Origin: Serinus canaria
Taxonomy: Eukaryota > Chordata > Aves > Passeriformes > Fringillidae
Length of the DNA stretch: 64,000 nucleotides
Direction of reading: 5' to 3'
NCBI RefSeq assembly: GCF_022539315.1
Contig: NC_066343.1
Span: 34,997,146-35,061,145 of the forward strand
Positions 23,411-36,700 of the stretch are shown here, piece after piece (position 1 is the first letter of the stretch; each line of letters opens with the position of its first letter). The notes below the pieces were generated by a model. It had not been told where the DNA came from. It saw only the letters and a list, made by a program, of their open reading frames with translations, and made no database searches. Both the position numbers and the translations under genes were made by a program.

Positions 23411-26400
23411 GGGTGCTGCAACACAAAGCCTTTATAAAAAATAATAACACTGTCTAATTTTGTTTCTTAAATTCTTAATGGTAGATGATAGCTGTAGACT
23501 TTCTTCCTTTTCCTGCAAGGTATTTCAGTGTCTGTGTAGGGGCCCTCTGGCTGTTGCAGCAGTGTTGGCCGGCAGCTTCTGGCTTGGTGTGACCAGAGTC
23601 TTCTGGGGCAGCTGAAGACTTGATTGGAAATGTGGGATGTGGTAGGGATCCAGGGAGGCTCTGACCCAAACTCTTCAGCAAACAGAAACACTACTGGGCA
23701 TCCGTTAAGGGGGTATAGTTGCTGCTGGGGTGGCAGGCTCTTCAGTCCTGGGGTCAGTAGGGCTGTCCTCCGAGGCCTTTATACCCTTCTTGAAGGTGTG
23801 GAGCAAGGATTGGGGACAATGAGGAGCAGCTGCCAAGCCCTTCCGTGCTTTCAAATAGTGTGACAGGAGAGCCATCCCGGTCCAGCACCAGACTCTGGGA
23901 AGGGCTGCTGGAGCTGAACCAGGGCCAGGATGAACCCGTTCTGAAGGATGGGTGGGAAGCGTGGTGTTTTGCTTTGCCCTCATATAGTGGTTGAGAAAAT
24001 TGCAATGCTGCAGCTCCTTTTGGCAGCGCTACAAAAGTGGCCTCCGTCTCTAGTAATTTATGCCTCTCACCAGGTTTTTACACTCACTGTTTTCCATGGT
24101 GATCACTACCTCTATCAGCTTCTTGCCCAGCTGTATCCCCATCTGCCTGGCTGCTCCCTCCCTGTGCCCTATGCCTGCCAGAGAGAGCCGGCTCTGAGAC
24201 TCTGGAAGGTGCATCCTCCGTCTCTTACCTTCCCTGTGATTTTTGAGGAACAGTGCTGTGCAGCATGGTTTGGTTTACATTGCAGACAGTTGAAATGGTG
24301 GTTTGTGAGCATACAGGTCCACGCTGGCTTCTGAGCCAGCACTGGAGGGAGAGAAATCCAAAGCCCTGTGGCGCAGGGCTTGCTTTGCTGGCCCTGGGAG
24401 GTGGAACTGGGCCTGCCACACCAGCTCCATGTCCCATTTAATGTTGGTTAAGAACTGTGAATCATCTCTTTGTATCTGTAGAAGTTGCATTCGGCAAAAA
24501 TGGGAGGTTTAACAGGTAAGATATCTTTCTAGGGTATTTGTATTTGATGATGACAACAGGGTCTATTGTGAGGGTTGGTCTCTGTCTCTTCTGGGTAGTG
24601 ATGCCGATAGTAAGGTTTTTTAACGTGTAGTCTGGGACTATTCTTTGTCCAAACTCATTTGTTTTGTCTGAATGCTAACTGATGCCATCTGGGTCATCGG
24701 GTTTTTACAGTTTCCAGGGCTCCCTTACAACAGCGTATTGGATTGTTTGGGTTTTTTTTCCTTCTTCTTTTCCTATTTTGGTGTTGCTGAACTCTCCTCT
24801 GTAATCTTCTCAATTCTGTAGGTATCAATTTTTAAAGTATTTTTGCCTGTTTGTTGAGGAGCTCTTCAGAGCAGGTGAGGTAACTACTACCTTAAGTTCC
24901 CATGGTCACTCCTGTTCTGGTGCCCTAGAGTACTGAATTGAGATTACATCAGTTGCTTCTCATGTAAGTCAAATTCTAAAACAAAAAAGGGCCTCTACAC
25001 TAGAAAGTCGACTGTTGGAAAACATGGGATCCTTTCTCTGGCCTTGCTTTTCCCCATTGTTTTCATTCCCGTGAATGAGCAGGACACTCATATCTGAATG
25101 GACAGGAGCAGATGCAGTGGTGGCCAGACTGGCTGCAGGATATGGGGAAGCAAAGCTGTGGTGTGGGGCATGTGCAGCACTGAGCATTATAGTGTGAGGG
25201 AGCTCTTGTCTTCCCTGGTGCTGCAGCTGTGTGGCCCTCCCCTTGCTTCTTTATACCCACCCTGAAATTGCTTTTCTCTCATCCATGCAAGGTTTAAGCT
25301 CAGTTGAAAGGAAGACATTGGGATTCTCATTGCCTAAAGAAGGTAAGTTCCGATTTAGCTGGTTGATTTCTGCTAAAAGATGAAGGCAAGAGGTTTGTTG
25401 GCTTGTAGTGAATGAAAAGGGAAGAAGGAGGTATATCAGAATGGTTTTTGGTTTTATGTTCCCATATGTTTCCTTTCCTCTTGAAGACTTTTAAGTAGGT
25501 CTTAGTTGATGAGAATAAGAGGATGGAGGGGATTTTGTGTCTTCTAGCAATTTCAGAATAGGACTCAGATGAAAGAGAAGTACATGTCTTCATGGCATGG
25601 CCAAAGTTGTACCACGAGACAAATCTGTTGTTTTAGTAGGTTATGTCTGCTTATTATTGGTTAGAAGGCTTTCTACCTGACACACCTCCTTTACCCCCAT
25701 GAAGTGATGTAGCTGCAGTGGAGAAGGAGTGCAGAAGTGCACTAAGGCTTAACTTTATGCTTCTTAACCTTAGGAACCATGCTTAGCTGAGTTGTGCGAG
25801 TTAATGAAAGACCTTAGTTGACTGAAAAGTAACTGTTCTAAGAACAAAAAAAAAAAAAACACCACAAAAAAAAACAAAAACAGGCCCCAAGAAATGGCTT
25901 TACCTGTGCCCTTTATGTTGTAAAGAGTATCTATGTCTTACAGATTCTGGAGAGTAAATGCTTGCTCTAGGCTTCTCTTTTTAGCAAGTCTCAAGCTACC
26001 TAAATTGACATCTGAGAACTCCAGTGCTGACAACCCCCAGAGGCTGCTGGTCTCAGTCATGACTTTTGGCTCTGAACCTCATAGCTTTGAAAATGGGGTT
26101 TTGGACAGACGTTGTCTGAATGTTTCGAAATACAGTTTTAAAAGGCACTTGAAAAGATTCCTTTGGAAGTTTGGAGTTTATTGTAATGTCTTAGTGATTG
26201 TGAACAGATTCCATGTGTGTTTTTAATATTATGTTGTGCTTGTAATGCATATTAGTTGAGTGGAACTCACAAAAGCTTGGTTTAGTCTTCTTCCATTATC
26301 TTGCCTCTGAGGGAGTACAGAATATGACCTGAGTTGTGCAGGGTTGATAAGTACTAGAAAATGTTTACAGTGAGATACATTCAAGAAGCACTGCCTATGT

Positions 26401-29400
26401 GACTTGTCAAAAAAAAAGGAATGGGCATAAATGGATAAATACAAATGATGAGGAAGAAAAATTTTGCTAACCTCCTTAGGGTAATGTGTGTAAGACAGCA
26501 GTGTTAAGATGGAAACTGAAAGCAGGGATTTCAGAGCAGTAATAAAGCATGCTTGCATAAAAGAAAAGTGGCAATGCATTCTACCACTGCAGGAGGCTGT
26601 ATGTTGGGAACTGCTTTTCTAGGAGCAGATTATCACTTCAGCTGACTTGTGGATGGGTTTAGCAGCCTTCCTCTTACGTGGAAGAGCAGACCAATTTTCA
26701 GTGGTAGCTTTGGCTTTGTTAGGTGTGTGGTTTTTTCCTTTCCATATCTTCCCTTCTGTGAATGCTTGTCATGTAGTATTTGTTCCTTATGAGTTTGTTT
26801 CATTTCTTACAGGCTTCAGCTGGTTTAATTCACAGCATTGTATTACTGACTTCTGTGTTTCGACTTAATGCGTTGGTTTCATCTGTGTCCTAGTGCAGAA
26901 GAAGAGAGATTTAAAAACATGGGAAATGTTGGTAATTGGGAGAATTACAGCTTATATCTAGTATCTAGTTTCTTGTGGTTGATTTTGAAGATAGCATTAA
27001 GGCATGTCTTTGTAAGATTAAGGTCATAAAAAGTAGTGAATTTTAAGACTTTTGTTTAAGGTGTTCATCTGTCATTTTCACGAGATTATCACTTACAGGC
27101 ACTTGACATCAGCCAACTCAGATCCATTTTGCTAATTGAAAAACATTATCTCTGTATGTGAATTTCTAAATCATGTGGGTTTATTACATAACTTGACACT
27201 AACAGGCTTTGATAGAATAAATCACTACTGTTAGAGGCCCTTTACTTGTCTCAGTCTGCTCTTTCATTCTGGGATTTCTTTATTTATTTGTTTCTGAAGC
27301 TTTTTATGTTTTTTCATCATTTTTCCTTTCTCATGAAAATTGGGATGAAAGTATTTATTCTGCTCTTTTCAGTTGGTCCTCACACTGTGTCACCTGTGAT
27401 TGCTGCTTGTAGTTAGTGTAATTGATCAAACATCCCAATTTAGAAACAGTATTGATGGAATTGATTTTTATTTTAAAGTGTTATATATATTAATGGAATA
27501 CCAGAAGCTCGAAATTCTTCTTACCTTCCTTTATGAAAGGTATTTTTTCCTTACTATTTCCTTACGGTGTTTTGCAATTTCTTATGTCATATTTTTGCTG
27601 AAGAATAACTGTCATATCACAAACGTTTTGGAAGAAGTGAATATCTAGGCTTTTTTAGATGTTTGTCTCATACTCGAGTGTCAAAATGTTGTATTGTTTT
27701 CATACGTTTTAAAGGTTTCAAAAGAGTGCTAAATGTGGTGACTAGAGAGAATGGAGGGAGCATAAACTGTCCTTCCTGGGGAGGGGTTTTGTACTATCTT
27801 TTCCAGCTAATGGCAGTAGTTAAGTAGTATGATGTTGTACTTAAAATCTGCTGGCTGTTGTGAAAAGGTGCTGTTTAGTGAAAAACTGTAAGGAAACTTT
27901 GGGGAAACTTCTCTGTTTTATTTTTACTAAGAGTTTTCACCTCTTCCTTCAGTGCAAAATCTTTTTTTCACTTTCTGTTTGTTGAGAGATGAGAAGTGGA
28001 GCTACCTGCAGAAGTTCAAGTCCTTGTTGACTGTACAACAGTCACCTATTGTTCTCCAGTTGAATATGTAAGAGACTGACTAACAATGGTTTCGTTATGT
28101 GATGGCTCCTGAATGCTGTTGCCTGATGGGCAAGGAAGCGTCAGCTTTAATTAATGGACAGTCTGTTAGTACAGTTTGTTTGTTTAAACTGTGCTAGGAG
28201 GCCCATTGCTCAATGATACACTAACCTACCGGAGTATTTAGCTGTCTGCCTTGGAAACCTTTCAGACTGGTGTATGAGTTGCAGCATCTAAAACTCACTG
28301 GTTGGCAGAAAAGTTAGACTTGTGCCAGTAGCTGTGAATTATGATTTATTTGTTTTGAAGCTCTGGTTCTGAGAGTGACAGGCTTAGTATCCAGTTCTTC
28401 TCACAGGGAAGTAAGCGGATGCCATCACACTTAGGCAGGGCTTTAACCACAGACCTGATTCTTTTTCTCAAGATGGCAGTACTCACCTAAACCATTTTAT
28501 TAACTGCAGTGCTTTCTTTGGGAACCCTTTACCTTTACAGTAAGGTAGACAAACCTTCTGAAACAAAGTTTCACATATCTGTTACTCAAGGGTGCATAGC
28601 ATGAAAAGCAAAGGTTAATGGAGTGCCTGTGTGTGAAATTCTTAGTTGTATGTTAACTTTTTCTTTGCCAGCTCTAAACTATCCTGATTACAGCTTTTGT
28701 ACAAAGCGTTTTCTGTCTGCTGCAGCTGTCGTGACTATACTGTGTCATGATCAGTCTGTCACTGTTCACTGATCTCGAGGTGGGTAGCTGTTAATTACTC
28801 ACTCCACTACCTGCTTCCCTAGCAGTGCTTTTAGAATCTTCTGATGAGAGTACCACTCTAACTTCGATAGGGTGAGAAGGCAGAATTTGGTTAAACATCA
28901 GTGCATTTCAAGTTAGTTTACTTCATATGGTTTCTACACAGAACTGTGTCTTTCAGATGGATTTTTAGTTCTTGCAGACTTTGTTTGCTGTCTAAAGCCT
29001 CTGAATCAGGCTGAGGGCTGTGGGAGTTTGTGTTAAAACTGTAAATGCAGTTGGTTTGTATTTGCCATACCCATTGCCTTGATTTTCTAAGTGATCTTTA
29101 TGGTACGTTTTCAGTCTTCAGCACATGGCACATCAGTTTTACACATGCTAACAGTGCTTGTTCATACTTTTTTGGTCCTATCCAAATAGTGAAATCAGCT
29201 TGTGTTACAAATTACACTCGCTGAACTTGTCATCAGGCATTTATCTGCTCTGTCTCACAGCACTCAGAATGGCTTTTGGTGTTCTGCAGTCAGTGAAGTT
29301 GGAAGACTAAAGTAAATAAACAGGCTTCAGCATAGGTGATCTGTCCCTTTCTGTTCTTCGTCAGTGTTCGGTTTTGGGTCCTGCTACTGACCATTTGTGA

Positions 29401-32341
29401 TGCATCATTATATTCTCATTATGCTAAATCATTACATCCCTGACACAGTCTGCTTGTTTTCATCAGCATGGGAACAGAAGAGGACTGTGGGACCACTGTA
29501 ATTCAGTGACTTATTTATTTATTAATGTTCTGGGAGGCGCTCACATTTTGGCTGGCAGTGAGAATGGAGTAATGTGGGCTTGGCATTCCCCATATGCTGC
29601 TGCCGAGAGAGGCTTTGGAGGCATATTATCTGTCTGCTTTAGGGACTGAAATGGGGTCTCAGATGTTTAGTGGGATCTGCATTGAGTCCTGCTATTCTGA
29701 CCTCGAGATCTTCCACCCTTCCATCTGCATGACAAGCTATGACTTGTTGGTACTATTGTAGATTGGAGTTCTGTCTGTGGCTGTGTGTTTCAGTGATGGT
29801 CAGGTTGGTGTTTTTGAAATGCTGTCTTCTGTGTGTGTGTGAGTGTGTGGCAGAAGTTCATCTTGTTCACTTGCACTTAAGCCTTTTCAGTCCTCTGGTA
29901 TCAGCACAGAGTTTTCAGAGCCTCAGGGGTCCAGCCTCTCTGTTTGCTTCTCACCTTCACTGTAGGTCAAACACAAGTTAAGCAGACTTCAAATAAAATA
30001 GGTTGGTATTCTGCAGTGTTTTTTCACTTGGTTTGCAAGCGTGTTAACCCTGTGTGTGCTGTGAGCTGAAGAGGCATGCATCGTAGTTCATCAAGCAGAG
30101 CTGCCAGAAGAAAAATTATGTAAAAGAGATTAAAAAGATACATTGATGCATTTAGAGATTGAAGAGACAGGTGGATCAGTGGAAACCCGAACTTGTGAAG
30201 AATACATTCACAATGCTTTGTTCCATGGCAGTAACTGGTCTGGTAGCTTCCAGTGTGTTTTCTCTGGTTGGCAGAGTTTCAGTAAAAACCTTAACACTTT
30301 CCAAAACTAGTTCTGCGCTGTGAAAGAGAGCATATTCTTCCTGAAAATCTGCAGTTAAATGAGCTTTTACTTGTTTCCTTGCTTTAGTACTAAAACTTGT
30401 CTGGCTCTATATTGAGCTGCATTTAGAAACTGATGAGGCTGAAAAGTGATGTCACATCTCCATTTCTCCACATAAAAGCAAATAGACTAGTTTTTCTGCT
30501 GGGAAAGCTTTTGAAACTTCAAATCTAGTGTTTTCATTTGTCTGTAAGAACAGGGGGAAGAAAACTATGCATGTGTAGCTTTCTGCATCTCTCATACTAA
30601 TGCATATGTTACATACATACTGCTGTTCAAGTGTCATCTCAAGCACTGTCTGGGGGTTGTATAAAGTCTGAATTTTTCTGCTTGTGTATCTGATCCTGTT
30701 GTTCTTATCCCTTGGGTGATGACATTCTGTTCCTGGTTGGTGGAGGTGGAGAGAAGACTGTGTTTGTTGCTGGCAAATCTTTATATCTCCATTAAAACAC
30801 TGCTAATATTTATTTAATTACCTTCCATCTTGTGCCTGATACCCTTCAAACATTTGGAGGCTTTTCCAATGGAGCGAATTTCAAACACGTGATAGTTTAC
30901 AATTCTCTTTAATCCTTGATAAGTAACATTGATTATACACCAGACAACAAGGGGGAAAAAAGGCCTCTGTGCAGATGTGACTCTGACAATAACCTGGAAA
31001 ATATATTTTTGCTTAACTTTTTTTTTTTGTTACGTCCTAGAAGTATATTTTGTATATCCCAGAAGTATATTCTCCAGAACATGGCAGGTCTGAGAAGTGC
31101 TGAAACAAGCAGCAGTGTGCATCCCGTCCTTAGTTCTTTCAGCTAGGATCCCTGGTTGAGGAAGTGGTGTTTGAGGGAGTGGTGTTTCACTTTTTGCCAT
31201 GTTTGTAGGGAATGCCAGTCTTCTCTCCATATGGCCTAGGCTGGTTCAGTATGCAGTGGGGAATGATGCTGGGGATTTTAATTTAGTGTGAGAAGGAGCT
31301 GGATGATGGTGCTGTTTGAGCAGTAATTTCCAAAGTAGCCACTGAGAGCCAAGTGCAGACTCCCATATCACCTTTGTTGGAAGATCTTTGCTTGCCCTTT
31401 GCACAGTGATGAGGTGTGTTGTAGGGTGCCTGTCTTCTGGCCTTGAGACCAGGGGTGTGTAGGGATGTAGGGCACAGCATTCTGGGTCTGTTCGCAGTAA
31501 GGCCCATCTTGCCATTTCTCTGTATATGTGCCTTCAGTATGGTTCAGAGGGTAATGCTGATGCAATTCATTTAGTAAAGATTTTGCTGTCATGGTACAAA
31601 TTCTCGGGTCAGAGCAGAGGAGGAGAAGTATATTTGTGTGTTTTAATTAGTGAGTGTAGCAAACACCCTACTTACATAATTTTCCTTTGAATTATGAACT
31701 GTTTTTGCTTCTTAGAATAGGAGACGCTGTGTGTTTTCAACACTTGTGGCATTGTCTTAGTGCTTTCTGATGAGGTTTTCATGAATCTTATGCTTCAGTC
31801 ACTTAACACACACAGAATGAGGAAATGACACCATTTGCGACAGGAGAACTGGCTTCTGTGAGAAGTTCAATTTTGGCCTTATGGAAGCCTTTTGATAGCT
31901 TTGGCCAAGTTTGGAAGCCATCTTTGTCAGCCACATGTTATTTTAGATAAGTTACCTAAGGCTGTGACCCTAGGCATGTGATTGCTTTTGAAGAATTTTT
32001 GAAAAAAAATAATGCTTAATCATTACAGTACATTGCAGTTCTGCTTCTTTTTCTCCATGTATAAAACCCCAGAGTGACAGCCTTTCCTTGCTCTGTGCTG
32101 TTTGATCATGAAAAGGCCAAGTTTGGAAGGTGTAATTCTGGTTTTATTACAGAGAAATCTGGGAGAAAAAAATGTAAATTGAGATTTTTTTCCCCCCCTT
32201 TTCTTCATGTGACAACAGGCTTGGCTCTCTGAAGAAGCAGTGCTTTGACAATATGTTCTGAACTACAAGCATGGAATTTTGACACTCAGTGCTGTGAGAA
32301 CACAGCAAATGAACACACAGGTTTTGGTATGGAATTTTCCT

Positions 32342-32343
<2 letters not shown>
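23411..32343. other. Non-coding DNA between the LTR-like block and the poly-T tract
   Basis: I see no exon, RNA gene or recognisable element. Short A-rich runs (about 25843-25881), a small TG stretch near 29830 and ordinary AT-rich sequence make up the interval. Open frames are short and unremarkable on both strands. Confidence 0.7.
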
Positions 32344-32419
<76 letters not shown>

Positions 32420-32430
32420 TTTTTTTTTTT
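32344..32430 (+). repeat. Very long poly-T tract (75 T, one G, 11 T)
   Basis: T runs unbroken from 32344 to 32418, then G at 32419 and T from 32420 to 32430. On the minus strand this is a poly-A tract preceded by AAACAAAA-like interruptions. No AATAAA-bearing retrocopy is visible next to it, so it may be an expanded homopolymer rather than a retroposon tail. Its true length is uncertain. Confidence 0.95.
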
Positions 32431-33705
32431 AAACAGCAGCTTTGGTCTGATTTTTGCCTGTCCTGTGCTACTGCTGTAACTTTCCTGGGCACCAGATGCT
32501 TTCTGAAATTTTGGATGTGCAGTGTATTTTAGTACATTCAATGTGAGTCCCACAGAGAAACCATGCTTTTTGGAAACAGTCGTAAAAAGCATTTGAAAGA
32601 CTTCTCCCCTTCTTATTTCCAGTCTTCCACAAAGTCCCTATGTGGAAACAGTGAAACCCAAAACATGCATGGTGTATATTCTGTTTGCCAATCTTGGTGT
32701 CTTGAAGGCTCTGCTTCCCTGCAAACAAAGTAAGGTATTATTACTGTGCCATTTACAGGTTTTTGGTTGGTGGTTTGTTTTTTTTTTTTTTGGCTTTTTT
32801 GTTTGTTTGTTTTGTTTGTTTTTGGTTTTTTGCTCATGGTGTTTGGTTTGTAATTTAGCATAACCATTAACTGCGTTTGAAAGTGATCTAGGAGAGCCAG
32901 GAAAAATTGAAGGTCCCATTGTGCTTGGTACCATGCTGAATGTATTTTCTGTTTCCTAATGGATTTGCTGCACTGTTGGTTTCAGAGTTCTGTTGGATGC
33001 ACAATGAAACAGGTTTTGAACTTGTGGGTAAAGGGAATATTTTTCATTTGGAAAACCACACTTGCTCTTATTTGTACTGCCAGATGCAGCTGAAGTTAAT
33101 CTTTTCTTGCAATATATCTCCTTGAAAAATCATGTTTTAAGCTGCTGCCAGAGACATGCTAACAGATGGCAAATTGGAGGAATGTGCCTCTAAGTTTATA
33201 GTGTTAAAAGTCAGTCTTTGTTCTCTCTCTGTACTATGTGTTAAAGCAGTAACTTCACATAGGAGGCTGACCTCAGGTTCATTCTTGCCAGGTTATGCCA
33301 CTTCCAGTACTCTTGTCCTGTACGTCCCACGTGTATGGCAACATTCTGGGAGCTGAAACAAACTGTCACAGGTGTTTGGCAATTAAAGATGGCACATTCC
33401 TGCAGCACCTACAACAATTGTTACAAATCTGTATTTCCTGATAACTGTTTTACAGATGTTTGGTTAGAGTTTAAATGAACATAAGTTCTTAATTTCTTGT
33501 CTGTGCTTATATGAAGTTGTAATACTGAGGTATTTTTAAGTTGTCGATCAGTTAGCTTCCTTGATTGGACATTGCTTACATTACCAAGTAATCCATTAAA
33601 ATGTTTAAAAACAAGCATTCCAAGATTCAATTTGCATTCCAATTTACTAGTCTGTTGCCTTTCTTCAAAATACAAGTATTCCCAAAAATATTGTCAGTAA
33701 CATGC

Positions 33706-33730
33706 TATCTGCATATGATATATGCAGATA
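33706..33730. repeat. Small perfect inverted repeat (11-bp arms, 3-base spacer)
   Basis: TATCTGCATAT (33706-33716) and ATATGCAGATA (33720-33730) are exact reverse complements around GAT. It contains ATGCAGAT, close to an octamer-like element, but function is speculative. Confidence 0.8.
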
Positions 33731-36700
33731 CTGAAGTATTACAGTATAAATATGAACAAAATATTTTCAAGAATTTTTGTATGCTTTTTGCAAAGGTTGT
33801 AGCCTTGGGATGCTAGCCAGACTTTGAACTGTAAAAGAGAGCATGAAGAATGCAGGATGTTTTTAGAAGAGACTGAACTGTGAGCAGATGGCTTCATTAA
33901 ATTCTTTTTAGGCAAGGAAAATAGTTGCTGCTTTTGGAACAAAATTGGCTAGAGCAACTGCTTGTACATTGCCATTCTAAATGTGTGGCAGGTAGAATAT
34001 TTGTACAACTCTGTGTAAAACAATTGCTCCATGTACATTCAAAATATAGATGCAGGAAAATGGTGCCTCTGTTCTGTGAAATGATAGGTATGAATTAGAA
34101 CAAAAGACTGAACGTTTCATCAGTAAACTTTCTGTGCATGTTTCTCTGCTAATTGATTTTTTTTTTTTTTTTTGCTCCTTGACCCCAGAATTCTGTTATT
34201 TGTCACAATATCCTTTGGTTTGCTCTTTTTTTTACTTCCTTCTGGAGACCACAGTGGAAAACTACATTTATAACTAAATATAACAAAATTGAGTTATATA
34301 TGGCTTTTGAAGAAGAGTGATACCTGAAAGGTAATTTTCTTTTTTTAGAATATAAAAAACTTCTGGCAGAAGTGTACCAAGAGCATAGTTGCTCAGGGTT
34401 TCAGTGTTCTTGTATTGATCAAAGTTTTGTGTGTGTGCAGTGTGAGCAAATTTTTGCTTTGCTTGCACCTAAGCTGCAGTTAGGTACTTGATGCTCAATT
34501 TTCTCCCAATCCTTCTTGTCCCAGTGTTAAAAAAGAACTTCTGAAGTCTGGGTCAAGGCAAATACTCTCAAGTCATAATACCTGAATACCCTCCTACAAG
34601 CAGAATGTCTGTTGAGCTTCAAAGATAGCTTTAAGGAGGAGAGTTTGAAGGGCTGTTGAATCCTTTAAGAGTTGAGTGTTTTCTTTAATTTGTTGTCTTT
34701 AAAATTAAATTTGAAGGCAATAAACCTGGTATCTGGGAAGACAGCTATAATGCTAACTTTATTGATACTGTTTGCAGCATACCCATTCTTTTGCCTGTGA
34801 AATGCCTCTTTGTTACAAATTGGATATTAACCTGTTTTTAAGTAGTGGAGGAGGATTGGTGCGTCTGCTGCTGATAGTTCTGAACTTGCGTGTTAAGGCT
34901 TGTCTGTTGGTATACAGTATATTCTGGGGAATATAAAACAAGGCCTCTAAACCAGCTTCTTTGTTGTTTTCGGCTGTGTTAAAGTGCGTCTAGCAGATAA
35001 TCTGGGACAGTAGTGTTGGGATTAATTTGTTGTTTATGATTGAGTCAGAGGAATGCCTTTATTTGTCAAGGTACTTGTGTACTGATTTGTTTCCCCATAC
35101 TGAACCAAATAACTCAGAGTAGTAGTTGTGTTGAAGTTTGTTGTGAATGTTTACACATATTTGCATAATAGATCAAGACCATAGTTTTTAGCCAGGTTGC
35201 TTTTTTAAGACTAAATTTTTAATGTACACATGCATCATGGAAACCGGCTGAGCCAGACATCATATTGCTGGAGGAAATTTTGTGCTTAATTAGAATCAAT
35301 ACATTCCGCCATGAGAGTAGAAAATGACCTTGAATTTGGGAGGATGAATTACTGGCATGTTACTGCCCTTGTTTGAAGTTTCTCCCTGTGTTTTTCGCAC
35401 CCTGGATTCTCCTGTTAAGCTTTGTATGTCTATGATACCTTTATCTGTGGGTTTTCCAGAACTGTATGTGGTACTAAGAGAACTTGACAGTGCCACTATT
35501 GTGATAGAAGTATATGAGCAGATCCACAGTAAATGCAGTTCTGGCCCCAGCTATCTCATAAGCCACTGTCCGTAAGATGAAGCTTTTAGACTTATCCTGG
35601 TACATGTTTATGAAAGCAGTCATGGCTGTAAGTGGAGCAGTTCACCCCACCCCATGGTGTATCAAGTATTCACCGAGACTGGCAGCATTTTTCTTACCTC
35701 TTTTTTCCTCTCCACCTCTTTGTTGCTGACAGATGCAGCACTGCTTCATAAGGTTGGGACCCTAATGGGCAGGTGTTTTAGATAATAGATTCCACCCATT
35801 TTCACCTTTCATTTGAACAAAAACTGAATGTTTTATAACCATTGTTTTGGTACATCACTGAGTGTTAGCAGTATATGCTATGAAAAGTAGTCTTATTAAA
35901 CGCCAGGCCTTGCACGTCCTTTGGACTGGAACTCAGTCCTATATTTGTGTCTGTCGTTCTTTATTGATGTTTTGCAAACAAAGACTGCTAAGCCATTTGG
36001 ACATCTGGGCTGAATCACATTTAACCAGCTTATGTGAGCAAATGTTTCTACCCATTCACATAGAGAAATGTTAGCTGCAAAGCCTGGGATGTTCTGCACA
36101 GAGATGAATGGCTTAATGTGGTTATGATTTAACTAAATTCACTCAGCTTGTTCTAACCATGGCCTTTTCCTCATAAAGGCCAAAATGATTGCCACTTTGC
36201 AGTCTAGGTTTAATCTTTCGACCCATGGAAATTCTCTCCTTTTGCTCTTGCTTTGTTTAGCTTCTGTCAGCCACAGACCCTTTGTAAGCAGAAGCAAAAG
36301 AAAGAATGTCTTTAGACATTTTGCAGATCAGATGCCTCTTGTGTCTGGTCAGCCTTGGTTTGAACCAAATAATAAGATCTCAAAACATTTTTTTCTGGTT
36401 TGGTAGTGTTTTTCTTTGCTGGTGGAGTAGATTTTCAGCTTCCTTGAAGCTGGAGATGTAATAATGATCCATCCATATTTTAAGAAGATAAAACGCTGCT
36501 AAGACTGGTGTGCAAATAATTCTTAGTTGTAGTCTGCTTTGTTTCCAGATTTTTCCTAATATGCGACAGAGGAAAATGAATCTAGTGTTCCCATATTCAC
36601 TCCTGCAGCTTTTACCTGGTTGTCAGTGCTGTAGCTCATAGGTAGCTTTACACTACTCTGAGCTGCTGCAGAAAGTGGCCCAGGAGCAGGATGGGAGGAA

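Noticed and set aside
32245..32592. Poly-phenylalanine and poly-lysine frames
   Set aside because: Direct products of the poly-T tract.
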